DNA of 64,000 nucleotides from Sulfitobacter aestuariivivens (GCF_014763045.1 NZ_JACTAG010000003.1:186001-250000), one strand, 5' to 3'. Counted from the first letter of the stretch, positions 44,741-53,724 are shown. The notes: generated by a model from the sequence alone, not told the origin. Program-made: numbers and translations.

Positions 44741-44962
44741 CTAGTCAGGGACGTTGTCGATGCCGTTGCCGCCCCAGGGGTGGCAACGGCAGATGCGGCG
44801 CGCGGCAAGCCAGCTGCCTTTGATCCCGCCGTGTTTTTGCAGGGCTTCAAGCGCATAGGCACTACAGGTCGGGTGGTAGCGGCAATTGAAACCGACCCAG
44901 GGGCTGAAGATCAGACGGTAAGCCAGCACTGGCAGGGCCATGAGGCGGGCGAACGGGGTCAT
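44741..44962 (-). CDS. yidD: Membrane protein insertion efficiency factor YidD
   Basis: The 73-residue protein has YRLIFSPWVGFNCRYHPTCSAYA, the diagnostic YidD core with two Cys, an amphipathic N-terminus and a third Cys pair near CRCHP. YidD assists YidC-dependent insertion. It overlaps rnpA by 4 bases. In the usual arrangement it comes just before yidC; here yidC is about 3.9 kb away. Confidence 0.95.
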   Translation of the reverse strand: MTPFARLMALPVLAYRLIFSPWVGFNCRYHPTCSAYALEALQKHGGIKGSWLAARRICRCHPWGGNGIDNVPD

Positions 44963-45384
44963 GGGTGGGCCTGGTGCAGTTTTTCAAGGGCGGCGATGAG
45001 GTCAGCCTGCAGGGTCTCGAACGGGCGCGTGGCCGTGGTGTTCTTGCGGCCAATCAGCACGTAGTCGGTGCCGGGGTGGCCGTGTGCAGGCAGCACACGA
45101 CGCGCGATTTCGCGCAGGCGACGCTTGGCACGGTTGCGGGCAACGGCATTGCCGACCTTTTTGGAGCAGGTGAAGCCGACGCGCGTGACCTCGGGCTCTT
45201 CATCCGCGCGGCGCGGGCGCATCTGCAGGACAAAGCCGGGCATGGCGGTATGCGCGGCGCGTGCGGCGGCAAGGAAATCGGCGCGTTTGCGCAGGGTTTC
45301 CAAACGCAAAGACACCGCCGGGGGCGGGTGCCCCGTGGCGGCGATGCTGCCATCCTGGGGTGCCTCCGGCGGTGTCATGTTCAT
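44959..45384 (-). CDS. rnpA: Ribonuclease P protein component
   Basis: The 141-residue protein has the RNR motif NAVARNRAKRRLRE, which contacts the precursor tRNA and P RNA, and VGFTCSKKVGNA. It helps cleave 5' leaders of tRNAs. An N-terminal extension (about 1-25, rich in Pro and Ala) is common in this group. It lies 16 bases after rpmH and overlaps yidD. Confidence 0.96.
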   Translation of the reverse strand: MNMTPPEAPQDGSIAATGHPPPAVSLRLETLRKRADFLAAARAAHTAMPGFVLQMRPRRADEEPEVTRVGFTCSKKVGNAVARNRAKRRLREIARRVLPAHGHPGTDYVLIGRKNTTATRPFETLQADLIAALEKLHQAHP

Positions 45385-45400
45385 TGGTCGATGGGCGCGA

Positions 45401-45535
45401 CTACGCGCTCAGCTTTTTCCGGCCCTGGGCACGGCGTGCATTGATGATCTTGCGGCCGGCTTTGGTTGCCATGCGCGCGCGAAAACCGTGGCGCCGCTTG
45501 CGCACGAGGTTTGAAGGTTGAAAGGTGCGTTTCAT
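45401..45535 (-). CDS. rpmH: 50S ribosomal protein L34
   Basis: This 44-residue gene reads [20 protein letters not shown] (residues 1-20) and ends in GRKKLSA, the canonical L34 sequence. It is too short for most ORF lists but is unambiguous. L34 starts the rpmH-rnpA-yidD run, as in most bacteria near the origin. A candidate promoter lies about 70 bases upstream. Confidence 0.98.
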   Translation of the reverse strand: MKRTFQPSNLVRKRRHGFRARMATKAGRKIINARRAQGRKKLSA

Positions 45536-45604
45536 CGCGCCGTCTCCATTGTCTATGCTGTAGCGCGCATCAGATTCGCCACGCCAGCGTCATTTCAGAC
45601 CCGT

Positions 45605-45633
45605 CCTCTACTGCCCGTCCGGGCACAAGTCAA
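45605..45633 (-). promoter_or_regulatory. Candidate promoter of rpmH-rnpA-yidD
   Basis: On the reverse strand TTGACT (45628-45633), 17 bases and TAGAGG (45605-45610) precede rpmH by about 70 bases. The -35 and spacing agree with the other ribosomal promoters in the window. The rest of 45536-45836, which also serves the divergent TVP38 gene, holds no gene. Confidence 0.45.
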
Positions 45634-45836
45634 ACGGTTCGGGGCAGAAAATCGCACCCTTTGCAACATTCCGCGCTTTGGGCGCCGGGATTTGTTTCAA
45701 TTCACCGCATCAAGTGCAACATCGCTCTCGAAACCGTACACTGGTTATCAAGCGCCCGTGATAGGGCTGTCGCGCAGCAGGGGAACAGGCCATCTAGAAA
45801 GGGAACACCGCAACCCCCGTCCGGAAGGCGTGATAC

Positions 45837-46577
45837 ATGTCCGATATGAGCCAAACAGATAACAAGCCCCACTGGATGCGGTATGCGCCGATCCTTGCGA
45901 TCCTTCTGGTGGCCGCTGTGGGCGCATTCACGCTGCGCGACTACCTGAGCTTTGACGCCCTGCGGGAGAACCGCGAGGCGTTGCTGGCATTTCGCGATAG
46001 CAAACTTGTGCTGACCGTGCTGCTGTTTGTCACAACTTATGTGTTGATCGTCGGATTTTCACTGCCCGGTGCAGCGATTGCGACGCTGACAGGGGGCTTT
46101 CTGTTTGGCACCTGGGCAGGCACTGTGATCAATATCACCGGGGCGACCATCGGGGCTGTGCTGATCTTCAGCGCCGCCCGCATGGGGCTGGGTGAAAAGC
46201 TGAAAGAGCGGATGGATGCGTCTGAGGGGATGGTTGCCAAGATCAAGAAGGGCATCGACGAAAACCAATGGTCGATGCTGTTTTTCATCCGGCTGGTGCC
46301 TGCAGTACCCTTCTTTGTGGCCAATCTGATCCCGGCGTTTCTGGGTGTGCCGCTTTATCGCTTTGTGATTTCCACATTCATCGGAATTATCCCGGGCAGC
46401 CTTGTGTTTACCTCGGTAGGTGCAGGTCTGGGAGAGGTATTTGCACGGGGGGAGAGCCCGAACCTTGGCATTATCTTTGAGCCGCATATCTTGTTCCCGA
46501 TACTGGGCTTGTGTGCGTTGTCGGTGCTGCCGGTTATCGTTAAGGCCGTAACCGGCAAGAAGGACCTGACAAAATGA
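45837..46577 (+). CDS. TVP38/TMEM64-family membrane protein
   Basis: The 246-residue protein has several helices and the VTT core with FSLPGAAIATLTGGFLFG and RLVPAVPFFVANLIPAFLGVP. The family moves lipids or acts as a transporter; substrate is unknown. Its stop overlaps the following flavoprotein gene by 4 bases, a pairing seen in other bacteria and, in some, as fused proteins, so the two probably act together. Confidence 0.9.
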   Translation: MSDMSQTDNKPHWMRYAPILAILLVAAVGAFTLRDYLSFDALRENREALLAFRDSKLVLTVLLFVTTYVLIVGFSLPGAAIATLTGGFLFGTWAGTVINITGATIGAVLIFSAARMGLGEKLKERMDASEGMVAKIKKGIDENQWSMLFFIRLVPAVPFFVANLIPAFLGVPLYRFVISTFIGIIPGSLVFTSVGAGLGEVFARGESPNLGIIFEPHILFPILGLCALSVLPVIVKAVTGKKDLTK

Positions 46578-47992
46578 ACAAGATCGAGACGGATGTGCTG
46601 ATCATTGGCGCGGGCTCCGGCGGGTTGTCGGTGGCGGCCGGGGCCTCGCAGATGGGGGCGAAGGTTGTCTTGCTGGAAGGCCACAAGATGGGCGGCGACT
46701 GCCTGAATTTCGGCTGTGTCCCTTCCAAGGCGTTGATCGCGACGGGCAAGGCGGCCTATGGCCAGCAGCATGCCGCGCAATATGGGGTGGCCGATGCGCC
46801 CGGCGACGTGGACTACGCGGCGGCCAAGGATCATGTGGCGGATGTGATCGCTCAGATCGCGCCGGTGGACAGTCAGGAACGCTTTGAAGGGTTCGGTGTC
46901 CATGTGATCCGCGAATACGGGCGATTTATCTCGGAGAACGAGGTTCAGGCGGGTGACGCGGTGATCAAGGCGCGCCGGATCGTGATCGCCACGGGGTCGT
47001 CCCCGCTGGTGCCGCCCATTCCGGGGCTCGAGGATGTGCCTTACGAGACCAACGAGACGCTGTTCGATCTGCGCGACAAGCCGGAGCATCTACTGATCAT
47101 CGGCGGGGGGCCTATTGGCATGGAAATGGCGCAGGCCCATGTGCGCATGGGCTGCAAGGTGACAGTGATCGAAGGAGAAAAGGCGCTGGGCAAGGACGAT
47201 CCGGAACTGGCGGAAGTCGTCCTGCAGACGGTGCGCGACGAAGGCGTCGTGATCGAAGAGGATGCGCTGGCCGCGCAGGTAAGCGGCACGGCAGGTGCGA
47301 TCAAGGTCGAAGCCAAGGACGGGCGAGTTTTCAAGGGATCGCATCTGCTGATGGCAGTGGGGCGCAAATCGAATACGGACAAGCTGGATCTGGAAAAGGC
47401 GCGCATCAAGCCGTCGAAAACCGGTATCAAGGTGGATGATCAGCTGCGCACCACCAACAAAAAGGTCTATGCGATCGGGGATGTGGCAGGCGGACTGCAG
47501 TTCACACACGTGGCGGGGTATCATGCCGGGGTGATCATCCGCTCGATGCTGTTTGGCCTGCCGTCCAAGGCCAAAACAAGCCATATCCCTTGGGCGACCT
47601 ATACGGATCCTGAATTGGCGCAGGTCGGGCTGACCGAGGCGCAGGCGAAGAAAAAGCACGGCCCCGCGCTGGAGGTGGTGCGGTTTCATTACAATCACAA
47701 CGACCGCGCCATTGCGGAGCGCAAGACCAAAGGGCTGATCAAGGTGATGGTGGTCAAGGGGCGCCCGGTGGGGGCCTCTATCGTTGGGTATCAGGCGGGT
47801 GAGCTGATCAATCTCTGGGCGCTGGCGCTGGCCAACAGGATGAAGATGGGCCAGATTGCCGCCATGGTCGCCCCGTATCCAACCATTGGCGAGATTAACA
47901 AGCGTGCGGCTGGTGCCTATTTCGGCCCGCGGTTGTTTGAGAGCGCGCTGGTCAAGCGGGTCGTGGGTTTCGTGCAGCGGTACATTCCGTGA
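46574..47992 (+). CDS. FAD/NAD(P)-dependent disulphide reductase-like protein
   Basis: The 472-residue class I pyridine nucleotide-disulphide oxidoreductase carries FAD motif GAGSGGLSVA, redox pair GGDCLNFGCVPSK, NAD motif IGGGPIGMEMA and VYAIGDVAG. The usual C-terminal His-Pro-Thr pair with Glu is APYPTIGE here, so the catalytic base His is Tyr; this variant is typical of mercuric reductase-like proteins next to TVP38. Substrate unknown; it is not a plain dihydrolipoamide dehydrogenase. It overlaps the TVP38 gene by 4 bases. Confidence 0.88.
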   Translation: MNKIETDVLIIGAGSGGLSVAAGASQMGAKVVLLEGHKMGGDCLNFGCVPSKALIATGKAAYGQQHAAQYGVADAPGDVDYAAAKDHVADVIAQIAPVDSQERFEGFGVHVIREYGRFISENEVQAGDAVIKARRIVIATGSSPLVPPIPGLEDVPYETNETLFDLRDKPEHLLIIGGGPIGMEMAQAHVRMGCKVTVIEGEKALGKDDPELAEVVLQTVRDEGVVIEEDALAAQVSGTAGAIKVEAKDGRVFKGSHLLMAVGRKSNTDKLDLEKARIKPSKTGIKVDDQLRTTNKKVYAIGDVAGGLQFTHVAGYHAGVIIRSMLFGLPSKAKTSHIPWATYTDPELAQVGLTEAQAKKKHGPALEVVRFHYNHNDRAIAERKTKGLIKVMVVKGRPVGASIVGYQAGELINLWALALANRMKMGQIAAMVAPYPTIGEINKRAAGAYFGPRLFESALVKRVVGFVQRYIP

Positions 47993-48053
47993 TGGCGGTT
48001 GACGCGCGTCTGCGACGACGCCCCACCCCCCATCCCGTCGGGCGCGAGGCGAA

Positions 48054-49442
48054 ATGATCAACACGCTGTCAGGTCGTTTACTGGTGTTGACGGTCATCTT
48101 TGTGATGATCGCAGAAGTGCTGATTTTTGTGCCGTCGATTGCGCGTTTTCGCGAAGACTACATGCTCAACAGGCTGGAACGCGCACAGATCGCGTCGCTT
48201 GCGTTGTTGGCCGACGACATGCTGGACCCGGCGCTGGAAGACGAACTGCTCAAGAACGCAGAGGTCTTTAACGTGGTGTTGCGCCGCGATGAGGTGCGCC
48301 AGTTGATGCTGTCTTCGGACATGCCGATGGCGGTGACCGAAACCTTTGATCTGCGTGATGCCAGCGCGCTGGTGCTGATCGGCGACGCGATATCGCGACT
48401 TTTGGAGAATGAGAACGAGGTCATCCGGGTCATCGGTGCGCCGGTGCGCGAGGCCGGTCTGCTGATCGAGGTGACGATGGAGACCGCGCCGCTGCGATCC
48501 GCGATGATCGACTACGGCATCCGGATCCTGATCCTGTCGGCGGTGATTTCTGTGTTCACGGCATTCTTGCTGTTTGTTGTCATGCGGATCTTTCTGGTGC
48601 GTCCGATCAAGAATGTCGTGGGTCATATGCAGCGCTATGCCGCCGCCCCCGAGGACGCGCGCCGGATTATCAAGCCGGGGGCAGGGGTGACCGAGCTGCG
48701 CGAGGCCGAAGAGGCGCTCAAATCGCTGCAGACCGAGCTGACGCAGGCCCTCAAACAGAAGGAGCGGCTGGCGCAACTGGGCTCGGCAGTGAGCAAGATC
48801 AGCCATGATCTGCGGAATATCCTGACCTCGGCGCAGCTTTTCACCGACCGGATCGAGGCCTCTGAAGATCCGATCGTCAAGCGGATGGCCCCCAAGCTGG
48901 TTGGGTCGATCACCCGCGCGGTGCATTTGTGCGAGAGCACGCTGGCGTTTGGCAAAGCCGAAGAGCCGTCGCCGACACTGACGCTGTTTGCGCTGGATGA
49001 GCTGGTGGACGATGTGATCGAGGGGGAGCGCCTTGCGGTGAAGGGTCAGGATATCGGGTTTGTCACAGACATCCCGCTGCGGATGATGGTGCGTGCCGAT
49101 CCTGAACAAATGTACCGCGTGCTGGCAAATCTTGTGCGCAATGCGCGGCAGGCGTTGACGGCCACGGGCGCGGGCGGTGAAATTCGCGTGGCCGCAGAAG
49201 AAACCTATACCACCTGGCACATCACGGTGCGGGATGATGGCCCCGGGCTGCCTGCCAAAGCACAGGAGCATCTTTTTACCCCGTTTCAAGGCGGTGCGCG
49301 CAAGGGTGGCTCCGGTCTGGGACTGGCCATCGCAGCCGAGCTGATGCGCGGCCATGGCGGAAAGCTTTCGCTGGAACACACCGGCCCCGAAGGCACGCAA
49401 TTCTGCATTGATCTGCCGAAGGGCGACGGCACGTTATCATAG
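48054..49442 (+). CDS. HAMP-domain sensor histidine kinase, orphan
   Basis: The 462-residue kinase has an N-terminal helix (about 7-29), a periplasmic sensor (30-155), a second helix (157-181), HAMP (181-225), His251 in the H box VSKISHDLRNIL, N box NLVRNARQAL, G1 DDGPG, and G2 GGSGLGLAIA. The signal is unknown. No response regulator gene lies nearby, so it is an orphan; its partner may be a global regulator. It begins 61 bases after the flavoprotein gene and is probably its own transcript or a read-through. Confidence 0.92.
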   Translation: MINTLSGRLLVLTVIFVMIAEVLIFVPSIARFREDYMLNRLERAQIASLALLADDMLDPALEDELLKNAEVFNVVLRRDEVRQLMLSSDMPMAVTETFDLRDASALVLIGDAISRLLENENEVIRVIGAPVREAGLLIEVTMETAPLRSAMIDYGIRILILSAVISVFTAFLLFVVMRIFLVRPIKNVVGHMQRYAAAPEDARRIIKPGAGVTELREAEEALKSLQTELTQALKQKERLAQLGSAVSKISHDLRNILTSAQLFTDRIEASEDPIVKRMAPKLVGSITRAVHLCESTLAFGKAEEPSPTLTLFALDELVDDVIEGERLAVKGQDIGFVTDIPLRMMVRADPEQMYRVLANLVRNARQALTATGAGGEIRVAAEETYTTWHITVRDDGPGLPAKAQEHLFTPFQGGARKGGSGLGLAIAAELMRGHGGKLSLEHTGPEGTQFCIDLPKGDGTLS

Positions 49443-49515
49443 CAGAAAGATCTGAATGCAGCGGCCCATAAGGGGCTTGCAAACCCCGCGCCGCCCTACT
49501 AAACCGCGCGTCAGT

Positions 49516-49592
49516 GGACCGATAGCTCAGCTGGATAGAGTACCTGACTACGAATCAGGGGGTCGGGGGTTCGAATCCTCCTCGGTCCGCCA
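49516..49592 (+). tRNA. tRNA-Arg (anticodon ACG)
   Basis: The acceptor GGACCGA pairs with TCGGTCC, the D arm reads GCTC-AGCTGGATA-GAGT, the anticodon stem CCTGA/TCAGG encloses ACG at 49550-49552, the T arm has GGTTCGAATCC, and CCA is encoded. The A at position 34 should be edited to inosine by TadA to read CGU, CGC and CGA. It stands alone after the kinase gene. The 270 bases to the next terminator hold no gene, and I found no duplicated tRNA 3' end. Confidence 0.97.
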
Positions 49593-49856
49593 CTTCATTA
49601 GATTCCGATCATGTTCTTTTGGGGCAGTGGGGCATCTCAACTGCTTACCCAACATTGTGCCAGATCCTATTTCCGGGCGGCCTTAGAATCCGCAACACAG
49701 AGGTGTGCTCGCACAAGGCGAGAGACTCTGGGTCCGCGTCAGATTGATGGCATTACCGCCGATTTTGCTGGTCACAGGCTGCGGTGCGCGTTTGTCGCTA
49801 TAGGGTAAAATCGGCCAGCAGGCGACCAAGCCGCCCTAACCAGCAAAACTCCGATC

Positions 49857-49888
49857 AAAGAAAAAGGCGGCACAAAAGTGCCGCCTTT
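49857..49888 (-). terminator. Rho-independent terminator after the family-5 binding protein gene
   Basis: On the reverse strand AAAGGCGGCAC and GTGCCGCCTTT form an 11-bp stem around TTTT, followed by TTCTTT. It lies 20 bases past the stop of the gene at 49909. Confidence 0.9.
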
Positions 49889-49908
49889 CATTTGGCGAGG
49901 ATTTGTCC

Positions 49909-51489
49909 TCAGTTCATTTTGAAGTACTTGAACTTTGCCGTGTCGTCCGCTGCGACGATGGTATCGACGCCGGATTTCATGCCCCAGTTCAGCACCTGAT
50001 GGTGGATCGGGACGTAGAGCGCTTCTGATTGCACCACTTCCCAGATCTCGGCGATCATGCCGTTGCGGGCTTCGAGATCGGTTTCGGAGGCCAGAGCTTC
50101 GATTTTGGCATCCAGTTCAGGATTGGAGTAGCGCGTGCCGTTCCAGGAGCCGTACTTGTCGTCCCGCGTGTGCACGAGGAAGTTGAAGATGTACTCGGAA
50201 TCGTAGGTGGGTACACCCCAGCCCAGCATGTAGAAGTCTGTCTCAAGACCGTTGATCAGCGGGAAGTGCTGCGCCTTGGGCTTGGCATCAAGGTTCACCG
50301 TGACCCCGATCTGGGCGAACATGCCGACGGCGGCCTGACAGATCGCTTCATCATTGATGTAGCGGTCATTGGGGCAATCGAGCTGGATAGAGAAGCCATC
50401 GCCATAGCCTGCTTCGGCCATCAGCGCCTTGGCCTTTTCGATGTCGGTGACGGAAGAGCCATCAAGTTCTTCGTCAAACCCGTTCACGAAGGGCGGGGCG
50501 ATCATACCCGCAGGCGCGGACTGGCCGCGCATCACGATCTGCTGAATCGCATCGCGGTTGATGGCCATGTTCATCGCCTGACGGACCTTCACATCTGCAA
50601 AGGGGTTCTTGCCGTCGACGTTGTCATTGGCCAGATCCGCATCCCCCATGTTCATGCCAAAGAAGATCACGCGGTTCTGGGGGGCGGTGCGCACGTCCAG
50701 ACCATCGGTGCCTGCGACACGCTCAAGGTCCTGCACGGGCACGTCCTGGATAAAGTCGACCTCACCCGACAGCAGCGCTGCGACACGGGTCGCGGCGTTC
50801 TGGATCGGGGTATAGACGATTTCGGTGACTTCCAGGGGGAATTCGTCTTTGCCCCAGTAGCTTTCGTTGATCGCCAGGACGGTTTTCACATCCGGTTCGC
50901 GGCTGACCAGCTTGTAGGCGCCGGTGCCGTTGGCGTTCTTGGCGGCAAAGGTGTCTTCACCTCCTTCGTAGTCCTGCACCTTGACGGCATTGTTCGCCTC
51001 GGCCCAGTCCTGATCCATGATGAACAGGTTCGTCAGGTTGTTGGGCATGATCGGGTTGGGACCATTGGTTTCGATCTCGACCGTCAGGGGACCTGCCGCG
51101 CGGACCTCTTTCACCGATGCGAGCAGTTCCTTGTAATCGCTGTCTTCGGTCATGGCGCGATCAAGGCTGAATTTGACGTCCGAACTGTCAAAGGCGGCGC
51201 CGTCGTGGAAGGTCACGCCTTCGCGCAGGGTGAAGACCCAGACGTTGGGGTTGTCTTCGGATGGGCCCCATTCGGTTGCCAGCGCAGGCACGATGGTGCC
51301 TTCCATGTCCCGCATGACCAGTGGTTCCATGATCTGATGCGCGAGGGCGGATGTCGGCCCTTCGTTCTGGGCATGCGGATCAAGCGTGAGCGAATCGCCA
51401 GCGCGGGCCCAGCGGAGCGTTTCCGCGCTGGCCAGTGCCGTTGAGGACAGCAGAATTGCTGCGGATAGAAGTGTTGTTGTCGTTTTCAT
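49909..51489 (-). CDS. Family-5 ABC transporter substrate-binding protein (peptide/opine type)
   Basis: The 526-residue protein has a signal peptide (MKTTTTLLSAAILLSSTALASA) and the SBP_bac_5 fold: SLTLDPHAQNEGP, LREGVTFHDGAAFDSSDVKFSLDRA and VRQAMNMAINRDAIQQIV. It binds peptides, nickel, opines or similar ligands; ligand unknown. There is no permease or ATPase gene in the window, so it is an orphan, or its partners are elsewhere. It has its own terminator. Confidence 0.93.
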   Translation of the reverse strand: MKTTTTLLSAAILLSSTALASAETLRWARAGDSLTLDPHAQNEGPTSALAHQIMEPLVMRDMEGTIVPALATEWGPSEDNPNVWVFTLREGVTFHDGAAFDSSDVKFSLDRAMTEDSDYKELLASVKEVRAAGPLTVEIETNGPNPIMPNNLTNLFIMDQDWAEANNAVKVQDYEGGEDTFAAKNANGTGAYKLVSREPDVKTVLAINESYWGKDEFPLEVTEIVYTPIQNAATRVAALLSGEVDFIQDVPVQDLERVAGTDGLDVRTAPQNRVIFFGMNMGDADLANDNVDGKNPFADVKVRQAMNMAINRDAIQQIVMRGQSAPAGMIAPPFVNGFDEELDGSSVTDIEKAKALMAEAGYGDGFSIQLDCPNDRYINDEAICQAAVGMFAQIGVTVNLDAKPKAQHFPLINGLETDFYMLGWGVPTYDSEYIFNFLVHTRDDKYGSWNGTRYSNPELDAKIEALASETDLEARNGMIAEIWEVVQSEALYVPIHHQVLNWGMKSGVDTIVAADDTAKFKYFKMN

Positions 51490-51574
51490 GAAAAACGTTT
51501 CCCCGTTTTGTTTTTAGTGATGCGCGCAGTGTTTGTCAGTCAGACTTGTTTCGCAAGGCGATAGTTGTGGCCCT

Positions 51575-52471
51575 TCAATCAGCGGTAGTAGCGCGGCCTT
51601 GCTTGGGGAAAACTTCGATTACCCCCGCGGCAATAATGAGCGCTGCCCCCAGCCACTGGACCGCGACCATACGCTCATCCGGCAACAGCAGACTGGCTGA
51701 CAGGATGGCGACATAGACCTCTGACATCATCAGAATGCCGACACGGCCCGGGTAAAGGATGCGACTGGCCCAGAACAGCAGGATCACGGCAGGCACGTAG
51801 ACCAGCAGCGCGAAGGCGGAAAGGGCCGGCAGGTTTGCCAGTAGCAGCGCCGGGTCGGGCAGGCGGGCATCGCCAAGTGCGAGGCCCAGGCCGAAAGTGA
51901 AGAGCACCAGAAACAGGTATTGCAGCATGGCCATGCCCGCGACCGGCAGATCGCCCCGGCTTTTGATCGCGGCACCTCCCAGTGCCCAAAGCACGCCGGA
52001 GGCGACAGCGAGCACATCCGCGGCCCCCAGTGGTTGGCTGTGGTCGCCAGACAGCAGGCACCCAAGGCCCACAAGCCCCAGTACGATCGCGGACCATCGT
52101 CGCCAGTCAGCCTGTTCGCCCAGCAACCAGATGCCCAGCAGGGTGGCCCAGATCGGCGTCAGATAGAAAAGCAGCGTGGCGCGGATGACGGAACCGTGGA
52201 TCAATGCCGCAAAGTAGCAGGCAAAGGCTGCCCCAGTGAGCACACCGATCAAAATTCCGCGGCGCAGATGCGGGGATTGGTGGCGCCAGTCATAGGCCAC
52301 AAAAGCGGCCAGGGCCGCGCCCGCCAGCAGGTTCATGGTGGCCACGGCCCAGGTGCCGGGAATGCCCTGTTCCACGAAGAACCGGATCGGCCACCACACA
52401 AGCCCCCAGATGCAGGCTGAGGTGAAAACGAGCCCGGATGCGAGGGCTGTCAGGTTGCGCGGGGCCTTCAT
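51575..52471 (-). CDS. EamA/DMT-family transporter
   Basis: The 298-residue membrane protein has ten predicted helices in two repeated halves, as in the drug/metabolite transporter superfamily. Conserved stretches include ACIWGLVWWPIRFF and ALIHGSVIRATLLFYLTPIWATLLG, both EamA-like. Substrate cannot be inferred. It is transcribed alone, upstream of the binding protein gene with an 85-base gap. Confidence 0.9.
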   Translation of the reverse strand: MKAPRNLTALASGLVFTSACIWGLVWWPIRFFVEQGIPGTWAVATMNLLAGAALAAFVAYDWRHQSPHLRRGILIGVLTGAAFACYFAALIHGSVIRATLLFYLTPIWATLLGIWLLGEQADWRRWSAIVLGLVGLGCLLSGDHSQPLGAADVLAVASGVLWALGGAAIKSRGDLPVAGMAMLQYLFLVLFTFGLGLALGDARLPDPALLLANLPALSAFALLVYVPAVILLFWASRILYPGRVGILMMSEVYVAILSASLLLPDERMVAVQWLGAALIIAAGVIEVFPKQGRATTAD

Positions 52472-52917
52472 TCTGTGCGGTGGCCCCGCGACATGCTGTG
52501 GGAAAGGGTTGTCGGGAACAGCGTCATAGCGCCAACGGAGCGCTGTCAGGATGCCAAGTCAACCCGGTTTCACGTGCAGCATTGCCCACCCCACCCGGGG
52601 TTGCGCAGGGCCGGCTGATGTGCGACCCGGTGACGGGTCAGCGCGCTATCGGCCGCTGTCGTTTGGCGGGTCCGCACCCATTGTTTGAGCGCGCGGCGGA
52701 TATCCACAGCGAACACCCTGATTGTTTCCCAATTTCTGCCACAATTCAAAAAATGTGCCTCAATCCGGCCTTTTTCTTGCCTCAATGCGGTGAATCGTGC
52801 GATGAACTTCCTCGCATGAGCCTCTATGCAGCTTTTGGTTTTCGAGTGATGCCACGGGCGATGTTTAAGTGATTAGTAAGTTCTATTTGGTGAAATGAGG
52901 CATATGATGGGAAACAG
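52472..52917. other. Intergenic stretch without a credible gene
   Basis: This 446-base gap follows the EamA start on the reverse strand. A 144-residue forward ORF (52438-52872) overlaps EamA and has no ribosome-binding site, and a reverse 71-residue ORF is composition-driven; both are rejected. The last 120 bases are AT-richer and may hold the promoter of the next small gene. Confidence 0.5.
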
Positions 52918-53127
52918 ATGATGCAAAGCCAAGACATTCAGATGCCCAAGACGATTACAGTAACGCCCGCGTCGGAAGTGCATGCAGAGCTGCCGCAGAC
53001 TGGCGTTCTGCGGTTCGAACGCAAGCGCGGTGCGATGGCGGGTAACCCCGCGATGGGCTTTGACGAAGACGGCAATGTTGCATTTTATTTTGCCGATGGG
53101 GCGTCTGTTTATCTCGCCTGCGCCTAG
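52918..53127 (+). CDS. Small protein of unknown function
   Basis: The 69-residue ORF starts at ATG 52918 or 52921 or 52942 (M-P-K-T-I-T-V), with only a weak GGGAAAC upstream. The sequence has beta-strand-like alternation (TGVLRFERKRG, GNVAFYFADG, SVYLACA), with no signal peptide or membrane helix. I recognise no family. It is the only gene between EamA and the exopolysaccharide operon. Confidence 0.5.
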   Translation: MMQSQDIQMPKTITVTPASEVHAELPQTGVLRFERKRGAMAGNPAMGFDEDGNVAFYFADGASVYLACA

Positions 53128-53724
53128 CCGACGGGCCGCGCATTAGCGGCCTTTGGTTTCAGGACGCCTGCGCCATCCCGGCTTTTGCCGGTTTTGAATC
53201 TATCCATGCCAGAAAATCAGATGTGGCTGGGGCGCTGCCCCGCCAGCTGACCTTCCTTTGGCTGCATCGTTTTCTAGCTGGTGTTTGGCACGCCAGTGAG
53301 AGGGTGGAATTTGAACCGCCGCACTCTGCCAAGTGCATCTGACGGCACCATGGCCGGATATCGCGCGGTCCAGCAAGTGGCAGCGCGTCTGCAGTGGTCA
53401 CCGAACCGATTGGCCGCATCGCGATGTCCTGACCCCAACCGACCAATTCTGCGTGGCTTGCGTGACGCGCGGTTTTTCAGCCGCTGGAGCGTCACTTTTG
53501 TGGTTTAAATAAGGCGTGCAAATTGGTTGCTCGGAACGGTCATCCACTAGATATGGTGGAAAAATCGACATCCTGCGGGGTGACGTGACTCAAATATCAC
53601 AGTGACTTTGCAATGCCTCTTGCCGGGATTCCGCGTTGTTTGACGGTGCGAGTCAGTGGGGCTTACAAGAGGTCAATGAAAAGCTGCACCGATAAAAATC
53701 GCAGCGAAATATGAGGCAGAAAAC
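53128..53724. other. Long upstream region of the alginate-like operon
   Basis: This 597-base region is the largest gene-free gap in the window. Two ORFs on it (53159-53446 reverse, 53281-53508 forward) have no ribosome-binding site and are rejected. It contains the promoter candidate listed next and an imperfect palindrome CCAC-TAGATATG-GTGG (near 53546-53561). Its length suggests several regulatory sites. Confidence 0.5.
53640..53669 (+). promoter_or_regulatory. Candidate promoter of the alginate-like operon
   Basis: TTGACG at 53640-53645, 18 bases and TACAAG at 53664-53669 lie 55 bases before the algD ATG. Boxes are 4-5 of 6 bases from the sigma-70 consensus, and no sigma-54 or AlgU-type promoter was obvious. 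Confidence 0.45.

Noticed and set aside
48078..49400. 440-residue reverse ORF opposite the histidine kinase
   Set aside because: Shadow of a gene with complete H, N and G boxes; the reverse protein is His/Arg-rich with no domain.
49593..49856. Integrated element or att site next to tRNA-Arg
   Set aside because: No integrase, no duplicated tRNA 3' end and no gene in the 264-base gap.
50029..51444. 471-residue forward ORF opposite the family-5 binding protein
   Set aside because: Antisense shadow of a recognised gene with a signal peptide, terminator and conserved motifs on the other strand.
52438..52872. 144-residue forward ORF between EamA and the small gene
   Set aside because: Overlaps the EamA start region, no ribosome-binding site, Cys-scattered sequence without pattern.
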